Below are positions 38,060-49,272 of a stretch of DNA of 64,000 bases, in pieces. Each line of letters opens with the position of its first letter. The first letter of the stretch is position 1. Where the stretch lies: assembly GCA_003024785.1 (NCBI GenBank), contig PUQB01000052.1, positions 495,729-559,728 on the forward strand. The letters run 5' to 3'. The DNA comes from Selaginella tamariscina (lineage: Eukaryota; Streptophyta; Lycopodiopsida; Selaginellales; Selaginellaceae). The translations under genes and the position numbers were made by a program. The notes under the pieces are model-generated. The model was given only the letters and a program-made list of their open reading frames with translations. It ran no database searches and was not told where the DNA came from.

Positions 38060-38998
38060 AAAACTAAGGTGCCAGACTTTAAAAAATTTCTCAAGGAGTA
38101 TATAAAAGAAGGGAGTGATTCTTTAGTTGGTCACCTTGTGCCGCTACAATTCTTTTTCTCCATACGAGATGGTATACCTATTATGCAGTACAAGTTACAG
38201 CCATCAGAGCAGGAGTGGTTACCGAAAGAGGGCTTAATGCTCTTCAAAAGTGGAGAGGATGGAAAGCCACTTCTCCCAGAAGGACAACCAGACCCTATTC
38301 CATTGAGTGCCCAGCTCAAGGAACAAGAGGTTATTATTGATGGCATCAAAAAATATGTGGCATGGGTTCAAAAATCGATGCCAAAGAATTCTGATAAGGC
38401 AAACTGGTTGCTCAGAACTATATAAGCATGTGGTCAACTATTGGGAGACTGTTGTTCGAGAGTTGGAAGGGCCTACTGTCACAAGTACAGAATTGCAACA
38501 CCCTTTTTGGCCTAAAACAAGGTGGCGAGAGGAGATTGAAATGACATCACTGAGCACAGACGACATAGAAGCCAGTAGTGATGTGGAAGTGCAAACCCCA
38601 CATTTTGTTGGACAAAGGAACCAAAAACCTAAAGCATATTTTGATTGCTGCAAGGATCTTCAAAAACTAATGATGGTTCTCATTACTCCAGATGCGTCAT
38701 ATAATCAGCCTATTTGGATGGGTCAAATTATCGACACACCTTGAAGTAATCACAAAAAATAGTATTGTTAAGGTTGCATGGTTCAAACCACAAAAAAGGC
38801 GACACGAGAAGGAGAGCGAAAAGATATAATGGATGCCTAGAGAAAACATGGTCTCCCAATCAAAAAGACCCAGCATGTTTTATAAATGTTAAATCCATTC
38901 GATATGGGTGGATGTCAAGAAGCGTTGATAAAGTCACGATTACAAAACTGCAAGGGAATGTATGTTTTCTGAAGCTTAAAGCAATTACAAAATTATAA
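38060..38998 (+). CDS. DUF7869-type protein, C-terminal part in inverted orientation
   Basis: After an AG acceptor (AAAACTAAG, about 38065) the frame reads PDFKKFLKEYIKEG, GHLVPLQFFFSIRDGIPIMQ and SEQEWLPKEGLMLF, the C-terminal wording of DUF7869 proteins (a hydrophobic F-F----G--MQYK core). After a break at about 38415 it continues with NYWETVVRELEGPTV and QTPHFVGQRNQKPKAYFDCC. After further breaks near 38740 it reads GCLEKTWSPNQKDPACFIN and YGWMSRSVDKVTITKLQG, ending near 38998. It picks up just where the minus-strand part at 35160 stops, but on the opposite strand and beyond a palindrome array. A decayed second copy of residues from the middle of this part lies on the minus strand at 40700-41165. 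Confidence 0.65.
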
Positions 38999-38999
38999 A

Positions 39000-40004
39000 A
39001 TATCATATATTTAATATTCATAATTATTATAAACTCTTTAATAATAGTACCAAATTGTATACTTAACTATATAAATTTAAAAAATGATATGGAAGATTGA
39101 CTATATTATTATAGGATTTTATATATATATTATTACTACTACAAATTTTTAATTAATAATGTTATATTTAAATATTAATATTTTAATAACAACATCAATA
39201 TTTATATAATTACCTCTTATGCTCTTCCTTAATTGTTATATTAGGCAATATATTATATAATTTAATACATTCTACTTTTATAATGTTATTAATTTTGTTC
39301 AATGAATGCTATAATTTATTAAAGGGTAGAATACAAAATAGAATATTCTAAAGAATATTCTCTTTTCAAACATATATTCTAAAGAATATTCCTTTAATAT
39401 TAGAAAATGCTAATTAAATAGTTAAAATTGCTAATTATTAGGAAATGGGACTATAGCCATGCCCATTTTAGTTACAACTTGCATTTGTTAGTGTCACAAA
39501 AATAATGCTTAAACTCCGAAAAGAATAGTTTGAAGTTATTCAACAGTTGTGAATTTTTCTTTTACAAAAGTGCAAACCAAGCTCAAGCTATGTTGGTGAG
39601 TAGTAGTCCAACTAGACCTACCTTTGGATGATCATCTACATAACAATTAGGGTTCATCAAAATGATTAGGTAAACCTAATTCATGAATTAATGGAACTAT
39701 GATCTTATGCTATTGAATCTTTTTGTCTCGTGGTGGTGTAGAGGAAACATGAGCTTGAAGGAATAATTGGATTTGTCATGTGAGTTTGGTCACTTGTTGT
39801 ACCAGCTTTTGACCCTCATGATTTTGTCATTCCTTAATCCTCACAAGCTTATATTTTTTGCCATCAACTATTAATTTTCACTTGTTAGTCGTTGGTTTTC
39901 TTATTGTAAACTTTCCAACATGCATGTATAATCTTACTGAGTGATTTCAACCATTATCCTAGCATGACTAAAACGCAACTAGCATAAAGGAATTTTAGTT
40001 CAAA
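39000..40004. other. AT-rich DNA with possible retroelement leader
   Basis: 39000-39440 is AT-rich without genes. 39530-39950 has a less biased composition, and short minus-strand stretches could be a decayed gag or leader belonging to the LTR fragment at 40005-40365, but no motif is clear enough to call. Confidence 0.35.
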
Positions 40005-40365
40005 ACTATCAAGGCCAAAGCCTATATTAGAGAACAAACATAATCTTTTAGTGAAAAAGAGAAAAAGAAGATATATTATAGCTTAGTATTATAAAAATTG
40101 GTTAATAATTGGTGTTAACTTGGAATACTAAAACCCTAATAATTGGTGTTAACTAAAACCCTAACCCTAGCCTTTGGCATCCTTGAACCATCAATATAGA
40201 TTTAAATTTGGATCTTTAATTCTAAATCTGAATTTCAATCTAAACCTCTAGTTTGGAATTTGAATTTGAACCATTAGTTTTTTATCTTAAAATATTTTTA
40301 AAAATATTTTAATGTTTGCATATACTAACATTAACTTAATATATTCTAGTGGTTCATGATAACAC
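40005..40365 (-). repeat. LTR fragment related to the 20.7-kb gypsy LTR
   Basis: It shares with 20740-20951 the TCAAGGCC-AAG stretch, GAAAAAG-AGAAAAAGA-GATATATTA, the AAATTTGGA-C-TTAAT pattern and AATGTT-GCATATA-TAACAT-AACTT before GTGGTTCAT-ATAAC. The middle is longer here through extra AAATTTGGAT-like units. It may be a solo LTR or the end of a separate element. Confidence 0.5.
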
Positions 40366-40699
40366 TCTCAACAAAAATTAGACTTTTTATAATCCCAATT
40401 AATAATAATTAAATAATTTAATTTAGTTATTTATTAATACTAATATTTAATCTAAAAATATTTTTAAAATATTTTATGCTTAAAGAAAGAACCAAAAAAT
40501 TAATTTTTAAGAATCCCTTTAATTCTAAAGAATATAGAGTAACTACATTTTTTTTTTTATTACTTTAAATTTAAAAATACATGCATTGTCTTGCAATGTT
40601 GTTGATTATGACATTTTTAACACTTCTGGCATTTTACCCATATTGAATAGATTTACGTGTATGATGCATGCCAACTTTTTTCAACTAAAAGATTATGTT

Positions 40700-41165
40700 T
40701 TGTCTAGGCATTCATTGTATCTTTGACTCTCCTCTTCGTGTTACCTTCTTTGTGGTTGGAACCATGAAATCTTTACCTCATTATTTTTTGTGATGACTTT
40801 AGGTACATCAATAACTTGACCCATCCAAATAGCTTGGTTGTATGACTTGTCTAGAATAATGATAATGATCATTCATTAGCTTTTAAAGATCTTTGTAACA
40901 ATCAAAGCATGGTTTAAGCTTATGGTTTTTTTCGTTTAACGAAGTGTGGGGTTTGCACTTCCACATCACTACTGTCATCCACACTCCATGACATGGTTTT
41001 CAATATCTTCGTGTCACATTGTTTTAGGTTAAAAAGGGTGTTATATTTTTGTGTGTATAATAGTAGGCCCTTCTAACTTCCAAACAATTCTAACGTCCAA
41101 ACAAATCTCTCAATGGTCAACATGTGCTTATATAAGTAACCAATTACATTATTAGGATGCTTTAT
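40700..41165 (-). pseudogene. Decayed copy of the DUF7869 C-terminal part
   Basis: The minus strand reads GTTAGAAGGGCCTACTATTA ... GTAGTGATGTGGAAGTGCAA ... CTATTTGGATGGGTCAAGTT, matching 38465-38735 of the better preserved copy base for base over long stretches, but with stop codons and indels. Palindromic DNA is absent here. Confidence 0.75.
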
Positions 41166-41704
41166 TGTTATAAGTAATTGTTTTTATCTTGCTTTTCTAA
41201 CTCAACACGAGCAAAATTGTAAATCATTGGGTTTGTTATCTTGAGTGAAGTATATGCAACTTCAAGTGATGAAAAACATTTGGGAAGAGCAAGTGAGGTG
41301 GATTTTCCTTGTAAAATTTATGCAAATCTTTTTAACAGAGGCAAATGTCTAAGTAACTTAATAGCACATCTATTTTATTGATTTCTTTGTATGGGTTGAA
41401 TGTGACATGGTGTATAGCCATTATAATCTGGTTAAGCATTGTCTTTTGAAGAATATTATTAATCAACAAAATCTAAAGATTATCAATAAGCATTTTTGTA
41501 AATGCCTAACCTTTGAACCATGTACTCTTCCATTTTGAAGAAGATTGGTTTGTCCTCAGTGTTTTTAGAAAAAAGAGTTAAAAGTGATTTGCAAATGCAT
41601 CTTTACAACATTGTTGATTCCATATGAATTACCTTGTACATCGCTGCATTGTAAACATAAAGCTTATGAATGAGCACTTATATGTTGTGGCACATTGTGC
41701 ATGA

Positions 41705-42870
41705 CTAAATACCCACAATTGCATTCATCTCTTTAAGCTCGTTAAAAAGTATTGTCAAGCCAAGGCACAAGACAATATCTTCACAGAGGCTATCACCACG
41801 AGGTACTAAGATTTCTTGTTTAATCTCTCTATGTCTTTCTTCAAGTTTTATTGCTGGAAAAGTTGCTGTTAAAATAAAAAAAAGACAAGGTGGCGATGTG
41901 ACTTGCGACAAGGAAGTTTCTGGCAAGTTTGGTGATATATAGTACATTATACTTGGAAGATTGTTAGAAACAAATGTAAATTCCCTTGGTCTAATAGCAA
42001 TCATCTCATCATTGCTTGTCTCTAGAACTTCCATTCCTAAGCATTGAGCTTGCACACTCTCAACAATATCCTCCTTATCTCCATGCTCTATTGTGTTTGT
42101 CGGTATGACCTCCTCAATGCCAATTTTCATACTTAATTAAACCCCATGCATGGACTCCTCTTCTTCCTACACAAGTGAAGTTTAGGGACACTAGTCAAGT
42201 ACATTTATTGCTTCTTGTATTCTAACCATCATTTGTTTTGGCATTATCATCATTAAAGGTTTGATTTGGAAAGGCTCATTCAAAATCACCATTAAATCGT
42301 TGTTGCACTCTTGAACATTAAGTTATTTTTCTTCTTAGAGTTTTGGATCTCAAGGAAATTGGTATTGCCTCACTTGTGTAAAATAATCAATGAAAAAAAA
42401 CCAATCAAGTGCATTTACTACTACTTGTATTATACTATTATTAAAGATTTAATTTGAAGAGGTTTTTCACTTTCATCATTCATAACCTCATTGAAAATCA
42501 CTACTAAATCATTGTTACATTCTCAAACATTAACTTGTTCTTGTTCTTTTCTTTGAAGTTCTTGGATCTTAAGAAAATTATTATTTTCCATGGAAGAGTT
42601 AAAACACAATAAATTCCAAATGACAATATGCATTTCCATCTTCTTTTTTTTTTTATCTGGCCTAAGAAATTAAGGTTTAGAAACTACATCTTTTGATGAG
42701 AGGATAAATCCCATGGAGCAAACCACTCATTGGAACCCACTATAGTTATCTCTATTGAGACAATGTCTTTAATGTTGAAGTCATGCATGAACTTGTTGTT
42801 ATGACATGTGGCATAATAAATTTTTGCTATATCCTTCTCTTGTCTTATGATGTTGAGAAAAATCCTCACT
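41705..42870 (-). pseudogene. Decayed copy of the FCP1-like phosphatase gene
   Basis: The piece at 41705-42130 keeps EERHREIKQEILVPRGDSL and LFNELKEMNAIVGI, matching DRKTEIKQGDFIPCHGKF and LFQKLKEMGALVGIW of the copy at 25.1-26.3 kb. The catalytic DVNGVL region has become FILTATF. The upstream piece at 42684-42869 (KIYYATCHNNKFMHDFNIKD) matches the N-terminal exon of that copy (NFLCHMSE--FMQEMDNN). Stops and frame changes make it a pseudogene. Confidence 0.65.
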
Positions 42871-43099
42871 CTCCATTGTTATGTTGTCTTTACAAAATTA
42901 TTGTGAGCTATCATTAAAATTATCAAGGCAATATATTGTTTACTTTGATAAAATGTGTGACTCATGTTTAAACTAAAGGTTGCATTAATCCTTGAATTTT
43001 TATTTTTTTTATACAAATAATACACAGTAAAACTTGCCTTATGTTATACTCATTTACAACTATGTTTGACTACCTTTTAATTATCTTCCACTTTGTACC

Positions 43100-44790
43100 T
43101 TTAGAGTAGCTCGAAGGCAGTCTTCATCGCTTGGGAAATTGTTTGTTAGCATTCTTCTCTTCAAAAGACGATGTTGATCCAAAGTTTTATTTATCATCAT
43201 TCTCTAAAAGATACCTCCTCTTTCCCTTTGGTTGGTGTTGCAAAAGACACTTAATGCTCAGCTGAGTGAAAGCAGACGCCTTGCCACTCATCTAAAAGGC
43301 TAAAGTTTTCTTGTGCATTTTTAATAATGAAGTGAACAATCATATTGAAACTTTTGGGATCTATGTCATTCATGTTATATCTAGTCATGTAGTGTTTATT
43401 TGCTTGGCAAAGTTGATTGCAAAAGTTATCAATTATATTAGCAAACAAACAAAAAGTAAATCCCTTTAGCGTACGTGCTCTTACAATCGAGCATGTCAAT
43501 TAGATCTTAGAGCCCTTTCTTCATGGATGGGCTACCCAGTACACGCAAAATCCATCATAAACTACTAGAATGTCTTCATGCAAGCAACTACAACACCCTA
43601 GGTTGTATCTGACTCTAATTATAGTATCCTATAGAAATTGTCATGCACGGTGGCATCAACCAGTATCACCTTCAACTCAATCCTCTGCTGCTCAAGGATT
43701 GCCATAAGAGGAGGGATAACGCTTTATGTTCTTCTTTTTGATACTTGCATGCAAGAGATACTGGGCCAGATCTCTCCTCAAGTCTAACCATTATTTGAGC
43801 ATATTATTGTTGGTCACCTTTTAAATAATCCTTGGCCTCCTCATTGGACTCAATGTCTATCTAAGTTTATGACAATGTATTTTTAACTACTCTTTGAAGT
43901 GCGAATGTGCTCAGGTTGATTTGTAGTTAGTTGTTGAGCACAAGATTTGCTACCACTCGCATCTCCTCCACTATTATTTTGTTGAGAGGCTTCAACCATG
44001 TGAGTTTGAAATTAGTGTCAACATCCTTCTAATGTAAGACAGCCTTTGGCTTCACTAACTTTGTTGGTTTCTTTGAAGAGGATTGCTTCTTGACATGCAC
44101 ATGCTTCTTCTTCATCCCCTTGAGTGTTTCGTTCGTGAATGCCCTCATGCTAGTCACCTACTTATTGAGCAGCTTGTCTTTGGGTAGGAAATGAAACATT
44201 ATTAAGAAGAATGTCTAACTTCCACTCACCTCAAAAAAATTCAAAGCTGCAATCTCTTCAACTTTTTGAAATTGGAAGAATAAGCATGCAAATTTGTTGG
44301 TTTTGATAAATACTACCCAGAAAGTGGGCGGGATAAATCCTGCCTAGGAGATGGGCAAGCTGCCTAGGAAGTGGGCGAGATAATCTTGCTGGAAAACATT
44401 CTTATCCAATATGGCATGCTATATTTATCCCCTGTTGTGACTTTGAGTGCTCTCCCAAGGTTTTGCCATATTTGTCATGTGTGTTGGAACTTCTTTTATA
44501 TCTTATTGTTGTATTCGTTAGTGTCAGCAACATCCCACTTCGCATATAGTTTATAGTACACTTGGACAATAAGACCCAACTTTGCCAAGAATGGGACTCA
44601 TTTTCTCAATTTATCACAGAGCCGCACCGAAAGTTTGTTGGGCATGTCACCTTTCATGTGTGCATCCAATAAACGTTGGGCTGATATTATCTTATGTTGG
44701 CCATTGATGATGTAGTACAGTGTTGACTTGCTCTTTTGGTACTTCTTGAATTCATGAGTCTCATTCCCAAAGTAAGTTTTAACCTAACCA
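43100..44790 (-). pseudogene. Decayed copy of the ParB-like/methyltransferase-like gene
   Basis: The minus strand shows LYYIINGQHKIISAQRLLDA (against YYIISGQHTITAAQRLLDE), then KWDVADTNEYNNKI, an intron of about 125 bp with at least two palindromes (44320-44392), and VEEIAALNF. Farther on it has YNMNDIDPKSFNMIVHFIIK and LLDEWQGVCFHS, matching FYMNDANPKCIDTVVHLVVR and LPNDWPGICLHS of the 26.6-29.7 kb gene. Many stop codons are present. The ParB-like N-terminus upstream of 44790 is not recognisable. Confidence 0.7.
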
Positions 44791-45114
44791 TCCACCTACC
44801 CCTAAACTTAACCCAAGGGATTTAGGGCATGGGGTTGGGGCAACCCTAAGGGTGTTTTTAATTATATTCGACATGTCAAACTCACCAATTGAGATGTCAA
44901 AAATGAGGGGAGAGTTTTCTAAATAGAGGTGCTAGCTTTGCCTAGAGTTTCTTGAAAATACATAATAACACATGGCTGTACCATCACTAGATACTCAAGT
45001 GCACTAAGCAAGCTTATTTCCTTAACACCTAGGGGTTATCAACATAGTTCAATAAGTAATAATAGTCAACATTCCAAAGTAAAGAATAAATCATAATAAA
45101 AAACTATGATAACT

Positions 45115-45895
45115 TTGGTAGGATAAATCATGTTGTGGGTCTCAAAATAACCTAGCATTGGGCAGGATAAATCCCACCCAAGGATGGAGATGACAAAATG
45201 GCCTTTGGAAGGTAAATCCCACCTAAGGCTTGGAAATGGTAAGATGGTTTTTGCAAGATAAATCTTATTGTGGGTCCCATAAGTAACCCATTGTTGAGTG
45301 GGATAAATCCCACCCAAGGATGGAGATGGCAAGCCTTTGTGAGATAAATCTTGCCCAAGGTTACATTTATCCTGTCAAAGCCATCTTGTCATTTCAATCC
45401 TTGGGTGCAATTTATCCTGACGAAGCCATTTTACCATCTCCCATCCAAAGTTAAAGATGGTAAGATGGCTTCAGCAAGATTATCCCGCCAAGGATGGAAA
45501 TGGCAAGGTGGCTTCGGTAGGATAAATCCTACCCAAAGTTAAAGATGGCAAGATGGCTTTAGCAAGATTAATCCCTCTTAAGGATGGAGATGGCAAGATG
45601 GCTTCGACATGATAAATCCTAGATCTTTAGATGGACAATCCTTGCATGAGCATAGAAGGATAAGAAGGAAAAGATGCAGGTTTGGGCATGATAAATCCTA
45701 CCAGTTTCTAAGGAGGGCAAGAAAGCATTGGCAAGATAAATCTCATTGATGCCAAGAAAAATCTTGCCAATGTTGAGAAAGACACAAATGGTTTAGTGAG
45801 ATAAGTCTGTGCTTAGAAGGGCTCGCAAATTTTGATGGGATAAATTCCATCAAATCTCATGGACTAATGTAGGCATCAACGGGATAAATCCCGCC
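45115..45895. repeat. Palindrome array 4 (decayed, GGGATAAATCCC cores)
   Basis: Roughly fifteen cores of the form GATAAATC, often flanked by CCCACC, TCCTACC or TCCCGCC, lie upstream of the decayed ParB-like gene, the same relative place as array 1. The first cores are at 45122, 45166, 45212, 45257 and 45302, again about 45 bp apart. Spacers read CAAGGATGGAGATGGCAAG and variants. Loss of most CG dinucleotides relative to arrays 1-3 fits decay of methylated CpG sites. Confidence 0.75.
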
Positions 45896-46435
45896 TTGCA
45901 AAGGAGAACATGAATGGTTTGACAAGGTTCCCATTGCAGAGTTATCAATTGGATTAAAGTTGTTGGGGTGATGGGTTCATAATACAGGTACTTTACCATA
46001 TATCATGGAGGTTTTTATAGAGTCAATCTAGGGTTGACATCTAGCAAGCCGCCTTCATGGCACCAGGTAAAAACTCTAACACCTTGGAAAGGGGAATACA
46101 CACGAACTTAGAGATTAACATCATCCTGATTGATTGAGCTCCTTCTCTATTAAGAATAAAACATAATGGATACACACCCACACACACATGCACACATATA
46201 TATACTTATATGTTAAAGGGAATCAATAGTTGATAATGTAAATAATGGAGTGCATCTAGTAGAATAAGGATGTATTTGCTTGGATATTTAAAGGGTTACC
46301 TTTGCAGTTATTCAAAGCTCGTCACAAAGCTTAGTTAAGAATAGAGGTATATAATGAACCTAACTATTCAAAATAAATAATGAGACTGACAAGTAGCTAT
46401 TGATTGAATTGACTTTGTGTATTTGATTTACAAAT
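45896..46435. other. Spacer between palindrome array 4 and a gypsy relic
   Basis: I see no gene. The stretch holds a short (CA)n(TA)n tract at about 46165-46210. Some of it may be the leader of the following retroelement relic. Confidence 0.4.
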
Positions 46436-47060
46436 TGAAATGGTTATGACTTATCATTATTGTTCTAAAAAGAATAGACGCTTGAGGATTTGTGTAAATT
46501 ATAAAAAGTTGAATGCAATCATAAAAAGAACTTTTTTTTTATTCCATTTTAATTTCATTCATGAAAGCAATAAAGTTAGTAACAGGTCGTGAGAATGTAC
46601 TCATTTAAGAATGAGTTTAGTGAGTACAATTAGGTGACAATTACACATGAGAATTAAACAAAGATGATATTCATCACAAAATGCCATTTGAGTTGTGCAA
46701 TTCAACTATTACATTCTAGAGGTTGGTACAATATATGTCTCAAACAATTTTACGGATTTCAATTGAACATTTTTTAATGACTTCTCAGCATATAAGAAGA
46801 ATTAATAATTTTGATTTAAACCATTAAATAAATTATGGTGGTGTAGATCAACAAATTTCATGGTGGTTTTTAATGATTTTAAATTATATATAATATATAA
46901 ATTTATTAAAAATTAGGGTTTATTATTCAAAAATAGTAAAAAATCATAGTTAAAACCAAAATTATTAATCCTTATAAATATAACAATGTACATGATCATG
47001 TTTGACATTATAGTTAATGTTTAAATGTTATAAGGAATTTAATACGCTATTGAATTTTAC

Positions 47061-47166
47061 ATGAGATGACAATATGGAGGTTGTTAAGGCATATTGTCTT
47101 TAAGGAAGAGATCATGAGATGACAATATGAAGGTTGTTAAGGCATATTGTCTTTAAGGAAGATATT
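47061..47166 (+). repeat. 53-bp tandem duplication
   Basis: The unit starting ATGAGATGACAATATG and ending near TAAGGAAGA occurs at 47061-47113 and 47114-47166 with about four differences. It lies in the gypsy relic. Confidence 0.85.
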
Positions 47167-47546
47167 ATAGTGGATCAAAGTGATGTCAATCAAGACAATT
47201 GTAAAAATGCTAATTCTTTAAAACTTGACTAAGTTATGGACGTTTCTCTATAAGGCAAGGTTTTATTAGAAGTTCATTTGATAGTATGCACATAAGGCAC
47301 AACCATTAACAAAGCTACTTGCAAAGGACATACTATATAAGATGGAAGCCCACGAAAGAGCGTATGAGGAGATTAAATGAAACATGGTGGAAGCTCTCAT
47401 TCAAATTGGGATAGAGAGTTTTAATTATAACCAACAACTTGAGTAAAATGTATGACAAAATGGACATGTTGAGGCCCATTACTAATGGAAGCTATTTAAT
47501 GACCCCCATGGAAAGAACTTACTTTCAATAAAGAGTGCTAACGGTA

Positions 47547-47613
47547 ACAAAGTTTTAGTACTACCTACTAGAGAACCACAACAAAGTTTTAGTACTACCT
47601 ACTAGAGAACCAC
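47547..47613 (+). repeat. 34-bp tandem duplication
   Basis: ACAAAGTTTTAGTACTACCT plus 14 more bases is repeated exactly, starting at 47547 and 47581, in the gypsy relic. Confidence 0.9.
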
Positions 47614-47770
47614 TTTGTTCTGGTGGTGGATCCATGCCCTACTCTATTTGGCTAACAAGCCATAGCTCATTGGGAGACCAACAAAATGGTAGTATGTTAT
47701 AACTTGTAGTTCATGTGCATCAATTCACTTCAGAGTTCTTCATCAGCACATCCCAAAACCAAAGTGTCCC

Positions 47771-49272
47771 ATCTAGTCTCTAACCTGGTATTTCATAAAA
47801 TCTAATATTACATATTCATGATCGGGCCGTGTGTATGACCCAGACCATACACCTTGTTGAAATCCTTTGGCACTTTTAGGTGAGTATTAATCTATATGGT
47901 GTTAAAATACGTCGTGCGTGCGTGCGTGCGTGCGTGTGTGTGAATACTTATCTACCGCAAACTTGCACTCTGGACATACATGTATCTGTGTCCGTGTGCC
48001 TAGAATCTTATAATGGTACATAAGTATTAAGTACGTATATCGGTCCATACACACTATATATATATGCAGATAAATGGACACACACCCGCAGTTATTTTGG
48101 ACGCAAATAATAATTAATCTTATTTGATATTGTATAAACAGTGACTTTGACACGTGTAAAAGAATCTTTATCCTCATCTTATATTTTAACACGTGTATAA
48201 ATCTAATAAGATTCACTTTAAATAAATAAAGATAAAAATTCCAATGGTTCAGATTATACGCCGTGTTGTACATCAAAATGAGATTAGTTCATATTCAATG
48301 CACGTAATAGCACCGTCGATTTATAAAAGTTCAATGGTGAGGATTAAACCGTATACGACACGTAATGCTGATGCAGTACTTTTGTTTTTATAGTCCACTA
48401 AGTACACATACGGAATTCCATATTGCACGGACATGTACATGTAGACGTGGGTATGTAAATGTCTGACAACTGCACACGTACTATATACATACATAGAAAA
48501 CTAAAAACAACATTATGAACATACATATGTACGTATACGTACCATATCATTAATAGACAAACGCAAGCACTATCGTAACGTTTTAAATTAAACTGATTAT
48601 ACAATATATATTTCTTAATATATAAGGTTTAGACATTATTGGAAACATTGGTTGACATTAACATCAAAAGACTATTGGTTACAAAATTGACTAATTTACT
48701 ACGTGACAATGAAGTGTTCTAACACGTAATTGGGCATTGACATACTTGACTATAAATCACGACTTAGTGTAATATATGATATTATATATTTGACTGAATA
48801 CACTCAAATATATAATTTTTTATTTCATATAATACATTTTACGGTTTAATATGAATTAATTATGAATTATTATAATTAATTTTTCATCTCACCATTTATT
48901 ATTTTTTAATCATTCATCTTGACTCAATATTTTATTTTGTTCAAAAGACCAATATCAATTTAGATAAATAACTAATTTATCAGCGAAATGAGATACAGGA
49001 ATTAGTTGCAAATAGTGATTTGCTACCAAATTTACTTATATATTAAGTTATTTAAATTATATACTAATAAATTTAATTAACAATTATAACATAAAACCGT
49101 TAATATATATTATTTAATTAAGTTAGTCTTAACTAACTATAATAAATATTAATTTTGAATTGTCGGTAGAAATGACTGCGGCTCATTGCACTGTTTTATA
49201 CTTCCTACGACTATTAGATGAAAGACATTTTTCAATATATAAGTAGAGATATTCTCAAATCAGATTTGTAAT
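47771..49272. other. AT-rich intergenic DNA upstream of the P450 gene
   Basis: No gene is visible. A (CGTG)n/(TG)n tract lies at 47912-47942. Several CACGTGT/ACGTG cores occur (48152, 48190, 48298, 48360), which are common in plant promoters, but they lie about 1 kb upstream of the P450 start, so their relevance is uncertain. Confidence 0.4.

Larger units (their letters stand above)
46436..47770 (+). mobile_element. Second decayed Ty3/gypsy relic
   Basis: The plus strand keeps reverse-transcriptase wording (RRLRICVNYKKLNAIIKR at about 46485 and ITKCHLSCAIQLLHS-like remnants from the MPFGL region). Later pieces around 47300-47700 look like RNase-H to integrase remnants but are too decayed to call. 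Frames are broken throughout. No LTR could be placed. Confidence 0.6.

Noticed and set aside
37540-38067. Reading frames on both strands with GLIPP / GGINPA repeats
   Set aside because: They are translations of the palindrome GGCGGGATTAATCCCGCC in the two strands. Frames open in both directions across the same repeats are not evidence of protein.
25116-38998. Calling the cassette a giant-virus or polinton insertion
   Set aside because: No capsid, packaging ATPase, polymerase or integrase wording was seen, and the genes have plant-like introns.
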